Below, in pieces: positions 1 through 12,900 of a DNA stretch of 64,000 nt. Origin of the DNA: Athripsodes cinereus (lineage: Eukaryota; Arthropoda; Insecta; Trichoptera; Leptoceridae); assembly GCA_947579605.1 (NCBI GenBank), contig OX388307.1, positions 8,223,237-8,287,236 on the forward strand, given 5' to 3'. The notes under the pieces were generated by a model. It did no database searches. It was not told where the DNA came from and saw nothing but the letters and a program-made list of their open reading frames with translations. Within the stretch, counting starts at the first letter, position 1, and each line of letters opens with the position of its first letter. Both the position numbers and the translations under genes were made by a program.

Positions 1-386
1 CTCTTTTAAAATCCTCAAACCGGAAGGAAACAAAATTCCGTAGGACTGTCGTTTGGAAATCTTTTTCGTTACAATAGGATGAAAGAAAAAATAAAAATAA
101 ACTCGCTTAATAATTAAAAGAGCGAATAAATAAAAAAAATATCGAAAATTTTTATTCGCAATAAGTTGGTATTAGAAAAGATAATATGTATTTTGTACTA
201 GTCCTAAATTCGGTATCGTTAACAAAATGATCGTCAAATTAGCAGTTCAGTATAAAAGATATTGTTTTTGGATAATATAAAAAAATGAATGTTCGTTCTT
301 CATACAAATTTGACATCTTGGTACCTATCGAAAAAAACTATAATATATTAGTTGTTAATAAATAAAATTTGTAAAATTTTTGATAT
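1..386. other. AT-rich intergenic DNA, nothing recognised
   Basis: No open reading frame of note, no repeat match to other parts of the window and no hairpin were seen here. Confidence 0.6.
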
Positions 387-645
387 CCCTTAAAGTCTCC
401 AGTAAAGAATAGGTCTTAGACTTTTTTCTGTGAGTTTTCGAATGTTCTGTAAATAAGAGGTTTTTATGAAACATCATGTTTTCAAACATTTAATAGCTAT
501 AATTTAGTGACGAGGTATGCCATCCATCTTAAATGTCTTGTTTTTAACACGTAGAGGACGACTTGCATGTTTATTAAAGGCAGTTAGTCCGCTGGCTACC
601 TCGCTTGTGGGAAATGTCGTGACTGGAATGGATAGATGGGGATAT
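387..645 (+). repeat. (TAG)n-tailed SINE, old near full-length copy
   Basis: Degraded copy of the SINE described at 46369-46617. The head (AGTAAAGAATAGG, then GTTTTCGAATGTTCTG) and the body (GACGAGGTATGCCATCCATC, ACTTGCATGTTTATTA, CTTGTGGGAAATGTCGTGA) are both recognisable but have many substitutions. No clear target-site duplication remains, which fits great age. Confidence 0.7.
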
Positions 646-805
646 AATTTTTGATCCTGGTGGTACTCGATGAACAGATGAGTACATCCGAACAGAGAAC
701 AAGTTTCCTAATAATCTTGAAAACAATAGCAATAAATAGGTACCTACATTTTTACCAGCCCAAAAAAATATGACATTCAATAATATTTAGATATGTAATA
801 CATTA

Positions 806-978
806 ATTAAGACATTTTACATCTTAAATTCAGCGATTAGGTTTGCCACCCATCCTGAATGTCTTGATTTTATATTGGCACGGAGAGGACAGCTTGCATG
901 TTTCTTACATGCAGCTGGTCTGCTGGTTGCCCCACTTGTGGGATATGCCGTGATGGTATAGTAGTAGTAGTAGTAGAT
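806..978 (+). repeat. (TAG)n-tailed SINE, 5'-truncated copy
   Basis: Well-preserved body and tail of the SINE, starting at AAGACATTTTACATC and ending in GTGATGGTATAG followed by pure TAG repeats at 959-975. The tRNA-like head is missing, as expected for incomplete reverse transcription. It lies about 160 bp downstream of an older copy in the same orientation. Confidence 0.85.
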
Positions 979-1629
979 ATGTAAGTATTCGTATGTATAA
1001 ATTTGGTTTACTAGGTTTTGACCAAAATATGTACTCGCTACTGACTAAATCATATTTTACAGCAAACCCTGTTAAAAAAATAAAAAGAAATTTATGCTTA
1101 TCCAAGATATGTTAGGGAATTAACCGAAATATTATTTTATTACATTTCTAATATGGACAACAATTCAGAGTTTATAAAAATAACTAATGAAATATGTTTA
1201 CTAAGAAAAGCCTTATTGAAATACAAATTCTATAGATCATGAAATGTCTATTACACGTGAAGTTCAGATAATAAACAATTTCCAGAATATCAAACACTAT
1301 TTTTAATATTATTTATTAGTATCTTTTGATTTGTTGCTAGGTTACTATATACTTTCGGAATTCCCAGAACAGAAAATTTCTCTCACTCATACCAAAAAAG
1401 TTTAGAGTATTCTGCACTTGAAAGGTTTTCGTAAACATTACGCATAAAACATTTACTGACTAGCTATCCATTCGATCATGCTCTCACCTACTAATGGGGT
1501 AGCCTGTGGAATAGCTCGTAAGTTTTTATCTCCGTTTCAAAAAATTAAACGAGACATCTGGAATGGGCCTACATTTCTAATCAATGAATTGAAGATTTTA
1601 AAGGTCTTACTTTTGATATTTTACAAGTA
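979..1629. other. AT-rich intergenic DNA
   Basis: No gene seen. At 1475-1515 a short stretch (TAATGGGGTAGCC) might be a very old minus-strand SINE scrap, too short to call. Confidence 0.5.
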
Positions 1630-1745
1630 GGTAACTGTCTACAGTATACCACTCATTTTGAATGTCTAGTTTTATGAAGCACAAAGAGGATAATACCTTT
1701 ATCTTTTTAATTAATTGTAGCGTATGGTGTTGGATGATAGCTGAT
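1630..1745 (+). repeat. SINE fragment, decayed
   Basis: Decayed middle section of the (TAG)n-tailed SINE: TATACCACTCATTTTGAATG followed by AGCACAAAGAGGATAATACC. The tail has drifted (GCGTATGGTGTTGGATGAT). Confidence 0.5.
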
Positions 1746-2823
1746 CTATGAAAGATTTACCTTTTTTCTGTACTTTATATAATATAAAGTTATTGTCTTT
1801 TTTGTGCTTGTAATAAATAAATCTGCTTTTATTACATAAAGTAAATACATTGGTATGGAGAATGTTCTGATGGTATAAATAATGACTATGGTAGACACAA
1901 TACCCATAAACGAGTGATCTATTACGATCAATGCATAACTTAATAAAAAAATATATTCACTACGTACAGGTATACGAAATTTCACGTGGGTGGAGAAAAA
2001 GAGGAAATTTCAAATAAATACAAAACAAAAGTTCCTCATTCATTATGTACCTAATATAATGAAAGATCCCAATGGAACAATCACGCTGAGGTATTAAGTG
2101 ACGCCATTTATCTTCAGTACACCCAGGTCTAAACTTAGCATTATGTATATACGTTTACTAGGTACCTATACCATTATCCGAACTCCAATCTAATACAAAG
2201 TAGAGCCTTCTCACATATAATACATACTCGTACTATATCCCGTACAATTAGTAAGCCTATACCACCGGTGCTCTTTGAAGGCTTACGTTTGCTTAATATA
2301 TGTAGGTATGTAATATAATTCAACCTATCTTTAATATACCTAATGAGTTGTCTCTTTTGATAAAATTTATCTTAGATACAAATTTAAATGAACATTTCAT
2401 TTAGAACACACGTAATTAATTCTTCACTTATTTGCTAGGATATGAAAAAAAGTGACGTGAATAATTTACAAAATTATTTTTTATACTTGCATATCTCATG
2501 ATTTTCATTTCTATTTTGTAGACGAAATTGATTATTCTACTAGATTAATCAATTCATAATGAAGTCCATAAAGTTAAAATTAAACTCCAAATAAAGATTA
2601 AGATTTGATCAAAAATGACATTTTATTTATACTGGTTTAATTGAAAGAAACCGACCTCTGCGTTAAACTAGTTATCTGTATATTGGTTGTATTTTATATT
2701 GATATATTTATGTGTTAAGTTTATAACATGTTTCTAGAGTAAAGAATAAACTGAAAAAAAAAATTGTTCCGTTTTAAATTTGTCATTTCATGACTTATAC
2801 GATTCAAAAAATATTTCACTGAC
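1746..2823. other. AT-rich intergenic DNA
   Basis: Nothing supported beyond short open frames without coding character. Confidence 0.5.
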
Positions 2824-3050
2824 TAATACCATCACAGCATTTCCCACTAGTGGGGTAGCTAGCAGACCAACTGCAGCTAATAAACATGCAAGCTGTCCTC
2901 TTCGTGCCAATAAAAGTAAAGATATATAGGATGTGTGGCATACATCATTACTAAGAGATGTAAAGTGTCTTAAACGTGATATTTTACGAATACCCGCTTC
3001 TTACAGGACATTTGAAAACTAACAGAAAAAAGTGGGAGTCCACGGGATAC
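2824..3050 (-). repeat. (TAG)n-tailed SINE, full-length but diverged
   Basis: Read on the plus strand this is the reverse of the SINE: ATACCATCACAGCATTTCCC, GGGGTAGCTAGCAGACC, CAAGCTGTCCTCTTCGTGCC, then the head region CTTACAGGACATTTGAAAAC and AGTGGGAGTCCACGGGATA. The copy is nearly complete with moderate divergence. No clear target-site duplication was found. Confidence 0.75.
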
Positions 3051-3869
3051 AGGGAAGATAAAAATATTTAAAAATTAATTGTGATGGATATATTTCATTT
3101 CAATATACTACTCGTGATTCTAATACTTTTCCTATCTTCAATTTATAAATTCTAATCTTTATTATTGTTATCAGTTCTCTTTTGCTAAAATAAAGGTAGT
3201 ATCTACTAAAATAAAAGTAATATCAAAACACTATGTAGTATACCAGTAGGTATATAAAAGGGCTTTAAGGGTATAGAAGTAATTCATTCCCCGATCGGTC
3301 CGTGATCCAAGGGATGCTATTATATCCCATTTTCCCCATATTAAGTCTTAAATCAACCCTATTTCACAAAACACATGGAAAACGTTAAATTTATAAGGTA
3401 ACACTAACCCAAAGTACGGAAAGGGTACCTGAAATAATATACATAGACAGAGAAAATCGTTCCCATTACGGTAAAGTGTGCCCATGTAGTTATGTATTTT
3501 AAAACATTTTGAAACAATATATTATACGATAACATAAACAAAATGTTATATGTTAGACGTATCAAAAGTGTGGATAATTATTTTAAAATGATAACAATTT
3601 TTAATTTCTTTAAAATACGTAAATAGTTGATACAATACGTAATTTAACATTTGCAGAAAGTAGGTAGGTATGCCAAAATTTTGATTTTAATTTGATTGTA
3701 GTCGAATTTCAAGAATCATAAAATCTTCGAAACCTGAATTTCAAGAAAAAGTATGAAACGAAGGTTTTCTGAATACATAAGTACATTCTTTCAAAACTAA
3801 TAATTATAGTCAAAAAATTTCTAGCGATAGTTCTATGACATTTGGCTTTAACGATCATTGCTTCAATGT
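3051..3869. other. AT-rich intergenic DNA
   Basis: No gene, hairpin or repeat recognised. Confidence 0.5.
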
Positions 3870-3990
3870 CTTTGTTTAAAATATTATATTTTATATGTTT
3901 TGTCTGTCAGAGAACAACCTGCATGTTTATGACATCCAGTCAATACACTGGCTACCCTAATTGTGGGAGATATCATGATGAAATAGATAG
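3870..3990 (+). repeat. SINE fragment, old
   Basis: Retains GAACAACCTGCATGTTTATG, ACACTGGCTACCCTAATTGT and GGGAGATATCATGATG, matching the 3' half of the (TAG)n-tailed SINE with heavy substitution. Confidence 0.55.
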
Positions 3991-4399
3991 GCAGTCAAAA
4001 ATCTGAAATAAGCTTTATAAAATGAAAAAATTAAGACGATAAATAAGACACAAAGTCCAGGACTGCCATCTCAAAAAAATCAGCGGGGAGCTGCAGGATA
4101 TCAACGCTGGAGCCAAGTCTTTAGAGGATGCGACACACAAAGCCACACGAAAAGTAAAGTAAGTTATCAAAAGATTTTTTTTAATATTTACCGACAGAGC
4201 TTGGAATATTCTCATCAAATAGTTATATCCATACCTGAAACAACAAAAATGACAAAGACATTAGTTTTATAATGTACTTTGAAACATTTATACAAATTTG
4301 TTTTGACATATTAATTTAAATCAATTCGTATACCTAATTCATTCCATTAATTTTGACTATATTTAATAAAATCATAATTATTTTTATATTATTTGGTCA
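3991..4399. other. AT-rich intergenic DNA
   Basis: No gene seen. Slightly less AT-rich at 4040-4150, but no recognisable protein. Confidence 0.4.
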
Positions 4400-4530
4400 T
4401 TGCTTGAATTGTGGTTTTATGATGTGTAAGTAGTGTACCATTATTTTATGCTGTTGTTTGTTATACTTATTTTGTGAATATGTAAAAGGCTAAAGCCGTA
4501 CATAATGCTTCATAAATAAATTAATAAATT
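4400..4530 (+). mobile_element. 3' end of a non-LTR retrotransposon or SINE
   Basis: T-rich stretch followed by the small hairpin AAAGGCTAAAGCCGTA and an (ATAAATAA)-type tail. The same arrangement recurs at 45520-45655 and 56800-56955. A shared hairpin plus a short-repeat tail is typical of the 3' untranslated region of some insect LINEs, which the element's reverse transcriptase recognises. No coding part remains, so the clade cannot be given. Confidence 0.5.
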
Positions 4531-7439
4531 AAACATGAAGTAGTAAAATAAACCTGAATAATACAGAAATGATTTGAACGTTGAAACGAAATAGAAATTA
4601 TAATAGTTTTGTAAAGTTAGCAGATGATGCAAGTCGAGAATAATTACAATTCAAAAACTAAAAGGCAAACAGCTAGTCGTTCATTTCATGAATATTCAAA
4701 CCCATGCATAAATATTCCAGTACTCTCACGATATATATATATATATTTTTATAGAATCCCTAAAGGCAGGTTTATTTATTTACTTAGTTTTTTATATCAG
4801 AAAGCACTGCTAGCAGGTTAACTGAATACTCTGTTCGCACAAATAAAAACAAAAGAAAATGTCGTGTATACGATGCCAACTTATAAATGTTTAGTAATTC
4901 TAATGTTTGTACATTCACAGAGTGAAAATTCGTGATCAAAAATAACAATATTTGTTATAAATGTTTTTTATTCCAAAATAATGGTTTAAACATAATTAAT
5001 ATAATAATGAGCACATTGAGTAAACAAGGATAGGAATAAGTACCACTTGATCCTTTTTGCTTTATCTGTAAGGAAAGAGGCGTGACAATAGGTTCTATTA
5101 TATTATTATACATAAACACTCGTATGTATTGAAATGGTAGAAAGCTTGATGGTGAAAGATTGGACTTTCAATTGAGAAATTTTGTGATTTAACTTTTCTT
5201 ACTGCCAAATTACTTCTAACACAGCATTTTACTTACTTGAAAGTATTCAAAGAGTATAAATGTTTATTCCGAAATCAGGTTATTCCAAAAAAGCCCCGGT
5301 GGACCCGATTTTAAAGCTCATTTTCAAATATACTCTTAATAATATTCTAGCAGTCAAAACCATTTGTCCAGAAACTTATTTATTTCTTGCAACAATTCCT
5401 CAAATGATATTATCATTCTTAAATATTTGAATTTAAAAATTCAAAATGATTTTGTTTTACTTATAAAATATTTCAACTCGCTTCGGCGGTACATATAATA
5501 AATAAGTTTTGTTTTATATCAATAGACAAAGAACAAAATATAATTATAATTTCATTCTGTTTTAGTGGACACCAACTCGCCTCTGTTTTACTGAGAACAT
5601 GAAAATGAATAATTATAAAGCGACCAATAGTATTTACAATCATATTATGTGATCGGTTAAAAGAGGTAATTAGTGATGAAAAGCTACGCTGGGAATTCGT
5701 TTTGTGACGAAATTATTGAATAAGGTATAGTGCAAACGAAATTACACATACATTAATAAACTTTTAAGAGCGATATTGTCAAAATTCCCTATGATTTTCT
5801 GAACGTAGTAGAGTGTGGACGTGTTCAAGGCAGGGATAAAGATCCTGTTGATAAGGAGTTGTTATGATTTTTGAATGGGCCCTCTGTTAGGAATACTTCA
5901 CATTCAAAATATGGTTGATGGGTGTGTCGTGTAATATTGAGAGAGCAAAAAAACTGTTCATGATGAGAAATATTGATCGAATTCAGTGTTAGTAAAAAAT
6001 TAAAATCTAAAGACGTTAATTATGTTTTTCAATACATACATTTTCAGAAGGAATTTGAAATACAATAATATTATAATCGAGAAGTACAATCGCGCCGATA
6101 AGAGTACCTACTCTGAGAAAATTCGCAACAAAGAGAATGAATGAATTCGAGGAAATTACAACAACTTGATGCCGAAACAGATGGAACTGACAGCTGTATT
6201 GTGAATAACTCTTTAAATTTAATAAATTGAATAATAATATTAACAAGTATATCCAGTACAATTATTTATAAAAAAAAGAGAGAAATAAAATTATTCGAAA
6301 AATGTAAAAATTTCATGTGATATTCTATTATACATAGTTCTATTTCGGTTATGATATTCTGAAAAGCACTTAATGATGAAATAAATAGACCAAGTAAAAC
6401 AAACTGTGGCTCCTTTGGTATACAGAACCATGTTAACTATTGAAGACAGAAAAATATAACAATTTGTCAGAGATTAGGACCCTAAGCAACGGTTTTTTGT
6501 AATACTCTCTTGTTCTTTCAAATTTCTGTAGGAAATTCAGAAATTGGGCAGACGATATCCATTCGCAGTTTTAAGTATAACACAAGGTAGCTGATAAGAT
6601 TTACAAATGTTTTTATGAATAAAGAGATTATCAACAATTAAGACAAATGTTATATCATATAACAACATACAATGAGTATCACACAACTTTAGAGTACCTG
6701 TTATATTTCTACACAGGAAAATATATGGAGCCAGTGCATTTAACATAAAATTCATTCACCAACAATCTCATTAAACAAGTCTTTAACGACAAAAAGTCAA
6801 TCTGTCAAAAATGGATGATAAAGATATCCTCACAATAGAAAAAGGCGTGTTGTCGACGTCGTCTTTTACTAAGCATCAAAAGGCTGGCTGAATGCATCAT
6901 GCATTGTCGGAATCTAATATGAAAAAGTTTTTCATCATACAATGCATCTGTCGCATGCTGTAATCAAAGTGAAGGGGAGAAAGAGTAAAACACGCAGTGG
7001 TGGGACTAGACTTTTAACATTGGCCATGCTTTTGTAAGAGATCTCGTATCATCAAAATAATGTAGGTTGGATCCAAGAAATTTCATAACTGGGGAGTAGA
7101 AATTTGAGATCATTTTATCCACTGTATAAGTTCTAGATGCCGTTTAATCCAGTATAAGCTATGTACAAGTAATTTTGCAATCGTGCATACAATTTTCAAG
7201 ACTAGTGTTGATATTTTACATGTATGGAAATTACTCCATTGTGCGGTGCTTTTTTCTATCTCCCATTTTTTTCCACATTATCAGATTTTCATAAAAGATT
7301 TTTTTTTTTACTTTTCACTATTGATTTATTAGTCGAGTACTTTCGTCAAGTTAGCTTGACATTTTTAAAAGAACTGAACAAATATGTTTAAAATGTCTTT
7401 TCAGAATGTGAACACACAAACTCTAGATCATTCATAAAA
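4531..7439. other. AT-rich intergenic DNA
   Basis: Contains a short (AT)n run near 4731-4746 and low-complexity A/T tracts. Open frames up to 81 codons are compatible with chance. No gene or mobile element was recognised. Confidence 0.5.
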
Positions 7440-7585
7440 GACATTTAATAACTTCGATTCCGCGATGAGGTATGTCATGCGCCAAGACTGTTTTATTTAT
7501 TTTCGGCACGGAGAAAACATCTAGCATCTTGCAGTTAATTTATTGTCTACCTCACTTTTGATATGCCGTGATGGTATAGATGTAA
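7440..7585 (+). repeat. (TAG)n-tailed SINE, 5'-truncated, diverged
   Basis: Body and tail only: CGATGAGGTATGTCATGC, CGGCACGGAGAAAACATC, then GATATGCCGTGATGGTATAG. The TAG tail has eroded to one unit. Confidence 0.65.
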
Positions 7586-8680
7586 AGTACGCCACTGAGA
7601 ACATGGTGTGCAACTATAATAATGGTACAAAAGTAGTATGAAATAATAAAATGTGTGAAGTGAAAAACTATAGACATTTGAAATAATAATATTACAAAAA
7701 AGGGGTGAAAATATGAATCGAGAGTTGTTATATAGTGAGCTGTTAATATTGATCAGGGATTTTATTAAAAAACTTATATGCAGGCGTTGTTGTACTACTT
7801 ATAATGGGTACGTGTACCATATTGTTGTTTTGTCTTACATACGAATAGAGGGCAATGCAACACATGCAGAAGACATTGAAAATTATGAGGATTCATATTA
7901 TGAATTAGATCCTACAATTGTTTTCAGATTATATGAAAGGTCAGTCGGAGAGAGGTAGAGCAATATTTTTAGTGGGCAGATGGCAAAAGAAAATTCTTTA
8001 TTCCTATTATTTTGCGCAAGGATTATCTAAAGTTCTAAAGGCACTGTGTTGAAATCATTCGATGCAAATTTATAACTATCTTTAAATTCAAAAATATGAC
8101 AATGACACTGACAAAAGTTAAAACATATAAGTACATTTAGTTGATTGATAATTTAAACAAATTTGTGAAAAACAACCACAAGAGTGCATTTTATAAAGAG
8201 TGAAAATAAATAAGTAATTTTATACTTGTGAAAATAAATGTCAGATAATAAAAACAAAAACATAGATACTATAAAATTACATACTTAATTATGAATCTGC
8301 GCAACTTTTACAACTGAAAATGCAAAATAGGTATATCTCAGTTTAAATGAGCTGATACTTTAAGTAACGTTATTATTAATGACATGAATTTCAATGAACA
8401 AGAAATACAACGTCAAGCACTTGCAATCTCCTGCGCTTCAAGAAGCTTATTTGATAATAAGGAAGTTAAATAATACAAGCACACAAAATGTATTCTAACT
8501 AAGCAGATAATTAGATACCCGGTGTAGGACTGATTTTGCAGTAAAAAAAATAACGAAATGCATCAAGTGCTTTTCATGTACTGGAGGGGCTATTTTTTAG
8601 TGTTTCTAACGGTCAGGAACTGTTATTTTTTATGGAAGGTCTCAAATTAAAGAAAGAAAATTTTCACTATGAAATAAAAT
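7586..8680. other. AT-rich intergenic DNA
   Basis: No gene recognised. An 81-codon open frame at 7713-7958 has no recognised motif. Confidence 0.5.
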
Positions 8681-8735
8681 AAAATAAATATTTATTATTA
8701 TTGTTTTATGTTAGGTACTGTTGAGTAAGACTTAC

Positions 8736-8778
8736 GCACGACCGGTTTCGCGGTCTCCGAGTTCGCATCATCAGGTGC
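8736..8778 (-). ncRNA. Hammerhead ribozyme motif (type I topology)
   Basis: The minus strand reads GCAC, CUGAUGA, a stem II region, GAAA, CCGGUC, GUGC. CUGAUGA (8768-8774) and GAAA (8746-8749) are the two conserved hammerhead core boxes. GUC (8740-8742) is the canonical cleavage triplet. GCAC (8775-8778) and GUGC (8736-8739) can pair as stem I, which opens outward (type I). Stem II is formed by GCG/CGC with a long loop and one unpaired U. Stem III is only ACC/GGU with no loop, so single-molecule cleavage would be weak and a dimer is more likely. Short-stem-III hammerheads of this sort are known from Penelope-like retroelements and related repeats. A-rich sequence lies on its 3' side (plus 8660-8700), as at a retroelement end. 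No Penelope protein was found nearby. The motif match is direct; activity is inferred. Confidence 0.7.
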
Positions 8779-8963
8779 TGATCTATACCGATGAAAAAAA
8801 AAACATTGTTGGCAAAATTCACAAGAATAGAAAAAATGTTTATAATACGAGTTAAAGAATTGATATGATTGAGCTTGACTACACAGATGTTAAATGTTTA
8901 ACCCAATTGTTTAAATGTAAAAGATTGATAACAATTAGGCTATATATATGATTCCGTAATATA

Positions 8964-9180
8964 GGAGAGACGCGATGGTCCTTATTTGGTCATGTTTTGA
9001 GAATGTCCTATGATAGTTGATCAAAAAGAGCACCGTTTTCTCGTTCACAAGGGTTCCAATGGCCCAAACGCTTAATGTTCCAATGACATAGAAAGAAATG
9101 GCTCGATTGGAGTAGAGGCTCTGAATGAAGGAGACTTGCTTCTAAAATAGCTCCCAGGAGGAGCTTTGAAGGATGAACGA
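8964..9180 (+). pseudogene. Non-LTR retrotransposon ORF2, C-terminal remnant
   Basis: One frame reads GETRWSLFGHVLRM, matching the 'RW-FGHV-RM' segment common just after the reverse transcriptase domain in LINE ORF2 proteins. After stop codons it continues as HRKKWLDWSRGSE, resembling the later 'RGRPKKRWLD' segment. Stops and frame changes make it a dead fragment. It is too short to assign a clade. Confidence 0.5.
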
Positions 9181-9199
9181 TGATGAAAATGATGCATTA

Positions 9200-9764
9200 A
9201 CAGTTTTTATTTATCTTCAAAATACGAATACACATACAAACAGACTTTGAAACACTCAAAGAATCAGTATAATTACTAATCGTGTAGGTAATTAATAAAA
9301 CAAGGGATGTTTATGCGACGCGGAGGGGTGTAACATGTTGTGACAGAATTTGTATGGTGCTAGGTGGAGAGGGCTGATAAAAGAAATAATATAGTACATA
9401 ATACATTATGATGATTATACATTATTAAGGGATGGATTTAACATTTGGTAGAGATGGCATTGTTTATTACAATGGCAGGTTGTAGCGTTTTATGAGAATT
9501 TCTTGGAAATGTAATATTTTGCAAACGAATATTTTGAATCGTGATGTTTAAATACTATGTAAGTGTTAGACTTGTAACTGCATACATTTTCTTATTTTTT
9601 TTAATACTACATATTTAATTTTACACAGGTGTTTTTGACAATAATTCGAATTGATTTTTTATTAATTCATTTTTAATAGAGCACGTGGATATATATCGTA
9701 GATGTTGTAAAGTCGTCAAACTATTTACTATTAACTACTTTTTTATTTCTTCAACTTTAAATAA
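9200..9764. other. AT-rich intergenic DNA
   Basis: No gene or repeat recognised. Confidence 0.5.
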
Positions 9765-9910
9765 TAATGACACCCTTTTGCCACCCATTCTGTATGTCTT
9801 GGTTTTATATTAGCACGGAGAGGACAGCTTGCATGTTTATTACATGCAGCTGGTCTGCTGGCTACCCCACTTGTGGGATATACTGTGATCGTATAGTAGT
9901 AGTAATATAT
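9765..9910 (+). repeat. (TAG)n-tailed SINE, 5'-truncated, well preserved
   Basis: Starts inside the body (GCCACCCATTCTGTATGTCT) and runs through GGCTACCCCACTTGTGGGAT to a short TAG tail. Few differences from the best copies suggest a fairly recent insertion. Confidence 0.8.
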
Positions 9911-12900
9911 TCAAGCTTTCTCAAAAATACAAATAATAAAAATTAATATGAAAGATCCCATTTTCATATACCTACATAGGTATAATATAAGGCTCTTCCA
10001 GGAAACGAACCTTGATATTCAACAGGACAAATAAGAATTATAATTTTCACCGTGTAGTGTATTCAAAACTTTGAATATTTTAGTACATATAAAACTAACA
10101 CAGAGTATTTTATAATCCTTCTAAAGTTCCCCTCCACTCAACAATATCCCATTATTCAAGTGCACTTGCTTGGTAGCACATAAAGACTTTTCAAATTTGA
10201 TTCCACCTTTATAATAATAATACAAATCCATTCTCCCTTTTCAATTTTCGAATCTGCCGAATCGAATTTCAAAATCTCACTTTTCAAGATGGCGTTGAAA
10301 TATGAATTATTATAATGACGATGCATCTAATAGCATTTTCATGTCCGTTTGTAACGGTTATAAAAAATATTGCTTAATTTTTAAAACAAGATTATGTGTG
10401 AGGGTTTACTGAAAATAATCACACATACATGTCCCAAAGAGTGGGCTTATTTTCTCTTTAGACATATGAAGGATTGGTTGTCCTTCTTTCACCATACTTG
10501 TTTTCGAATTTCAGCTTTCATAAATATTTGTGTACTAATTTCAGGTCAATTGGAATGGAATAAGTTTAATTCTTCCGTTATTTTACGAGAGGATTATTAT
10601 GAATGCGAATGATGTTATTATACAATCAAGCAATTTCATCATATTTTGAATGTTTTGTTCTTTTTGAGAACGCTATGTACTACGAAAGAAACTTCTTGTA
10701 ACATTATCGTATCATAGGAAAAAAAAAAATCCATGGCATAAAAAGTTTCTTTTACAATAATTTTTAAATATATTATGTGTATGAGTTACAGTAAAAAAAA
10801 ATAGTACCTTCTTAACTAAAATAGTATTAAATCTATTGAATTTACATGTCAATGATAATATCACTCATGTCAGATTTGTATGAAAATTGTATAAAATTTA
10901 TTATTTTATATTATATTTATATCAATATAAAAATAATAAATACGGCAGTAAATATATAGGTACATAACGAATGAACAATATTATAATTCGGGTGGAGACG
11001 TGGGCCATAAGCTTTTGAAAAAATAATTGACAGTCTAAATCCGTTGGGGGATAGATGGATGGATGGTCGGCATGTTGTTGCAGATTATTATTTGCAACCC
11101 TAACGAATGGATCTTTATAATATGTATAACAAAAACACAATTCATTTAATTCAATATATTTGGTAATCATATTACGGTTCCGATTCTAAATATTTTGGTA
11201 TAAAAAGTACTTAATATAAAAATAAACAGAGAAATTTGAAATAGTAACATTTTCTTTTTGAATTATGATTTCCTAAATATTTTATATATTTCTTAGTAAT
11301 AGTCTACACTAGGATGTTTATTTACGAAGCACATTCGAATAAAAATAATGGGTTATTATTGCCATATGTAAATTTATTAAAAAAAAAAAAATAGTGATAA
11401 TTCCATCCCACCTATGCGTTTCTCATACAAAATTTATAGTAGGTACAATGTTTTAAAATTATTGTAAAATAAAACAAATTCCGTCTAAAATTGTGCATAC
11501 TGGTTTGTACAAGGATTTTATGCAAAAAATAAGTATGTGGGTATTGTATAAGCACTACAACATTTTTTCTTGGTACAAAATAATTACAATTGAAATATTC
11601 AGGTGATTTGGAAAAGTAGTAGTAGACTAAAAGAGTTGATTCGGAAATTATAATAATAAAAAATATACTACAAATTTTAGTTTGGGGAGTGGTTCGACTC
11701 TTTGCATTTTTACATTTATCAATTTGCAGAATTTTTATATGGATTTAATTGAAACACTATAAAACTACATGGCTATCCGAAACCACTTTGCGAAATCCCA
11801 GAGCGTGGTTCTAATGCACCCCAAAATTGGGTGTTGAATTATTCATGGGTGAGAATCAACCCCCTTCCTCTCGGTACATGGCGGTTATTTTTTTGTTAGT
11901 ATTGGAAGTGTTCGTTAGTTGGGCAAAAGTTTAGCGGAGGAGATCACAAAGTAATTTATGGGACTTGACGATGCAGCAGAGATTTTTGGCTTTCAAACGC
12001 GAGTACGAGTTATAGTGCAAAAAATAAAAATCTTTCGTAGGTACTTACTTACTTACGTACACAAACTTATCTGGAATGAAAATGGTATCAAAACTTTCGT
12101 TGTCGCTAGTTCAGGATAAATATGTATATGACAAATGGATGAAATGCAAAATGTTTTTGAAAAATATTGGCAATAACTTCCTGATTTCAGGTCAAAATAT
12201 CGAATGAAAATAAGATAAACTAAATAAAATATGATAACTAGTTCAAAATTTTAACTTTTAAGTAAGTGAATTGAACTGATATGGGCACACTAATATTATT
12301 CTCAGATATTCTGTTTATGATTACAGTATTTTTGGAACTATCAGAAAAATAAACTTCTAATAGTTTTTAAGGCACAATTAAATGTTTTAAAAAGGAACGG
12401 ATGCCATTTATTTCCTTAAAATATCATTAATATTTCGCTACTAAGTGAAAAGTTGTTCACTAAAATGTTCATGTAATTTACAACATTATAAAACTTAAGT
12501 ATTCATTGGTTTCAGAGTAGGTAACAGTATTACTAATTAAGGTATTTAGGTTTCCATTGCACGAATTACCTATCTAATAATAATAATAATAACTCGGTCA
12601 AAATGTCCTTTGATAGTAGAACACTTCCTCTTCATTAATGGCCTAAATGGCCACACCGAAATCACCATCCAAACATACTAAATTTCCGTAATAACGCCAC
12701 TATCATTGGGAGACCATTACATAGATGAGAATTTATTTTTATTACCACAATCATTGACTTTGTCCAAGCGAACAAAAACAGGTGATATCTCTCCGACAAT
12801 CAGACAAAGGGAGAGCGTCAAGGGATATTAATATTATTGTATCTACCTTATCAGTGTACTTTATATTATATGTCATAAAATGGGGATGCTAGCGATTTCT

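Noticed and set aside
1475..1515. Minus-strand SINE scrap
   Set aside because: Only about 13 bp agree with the family.
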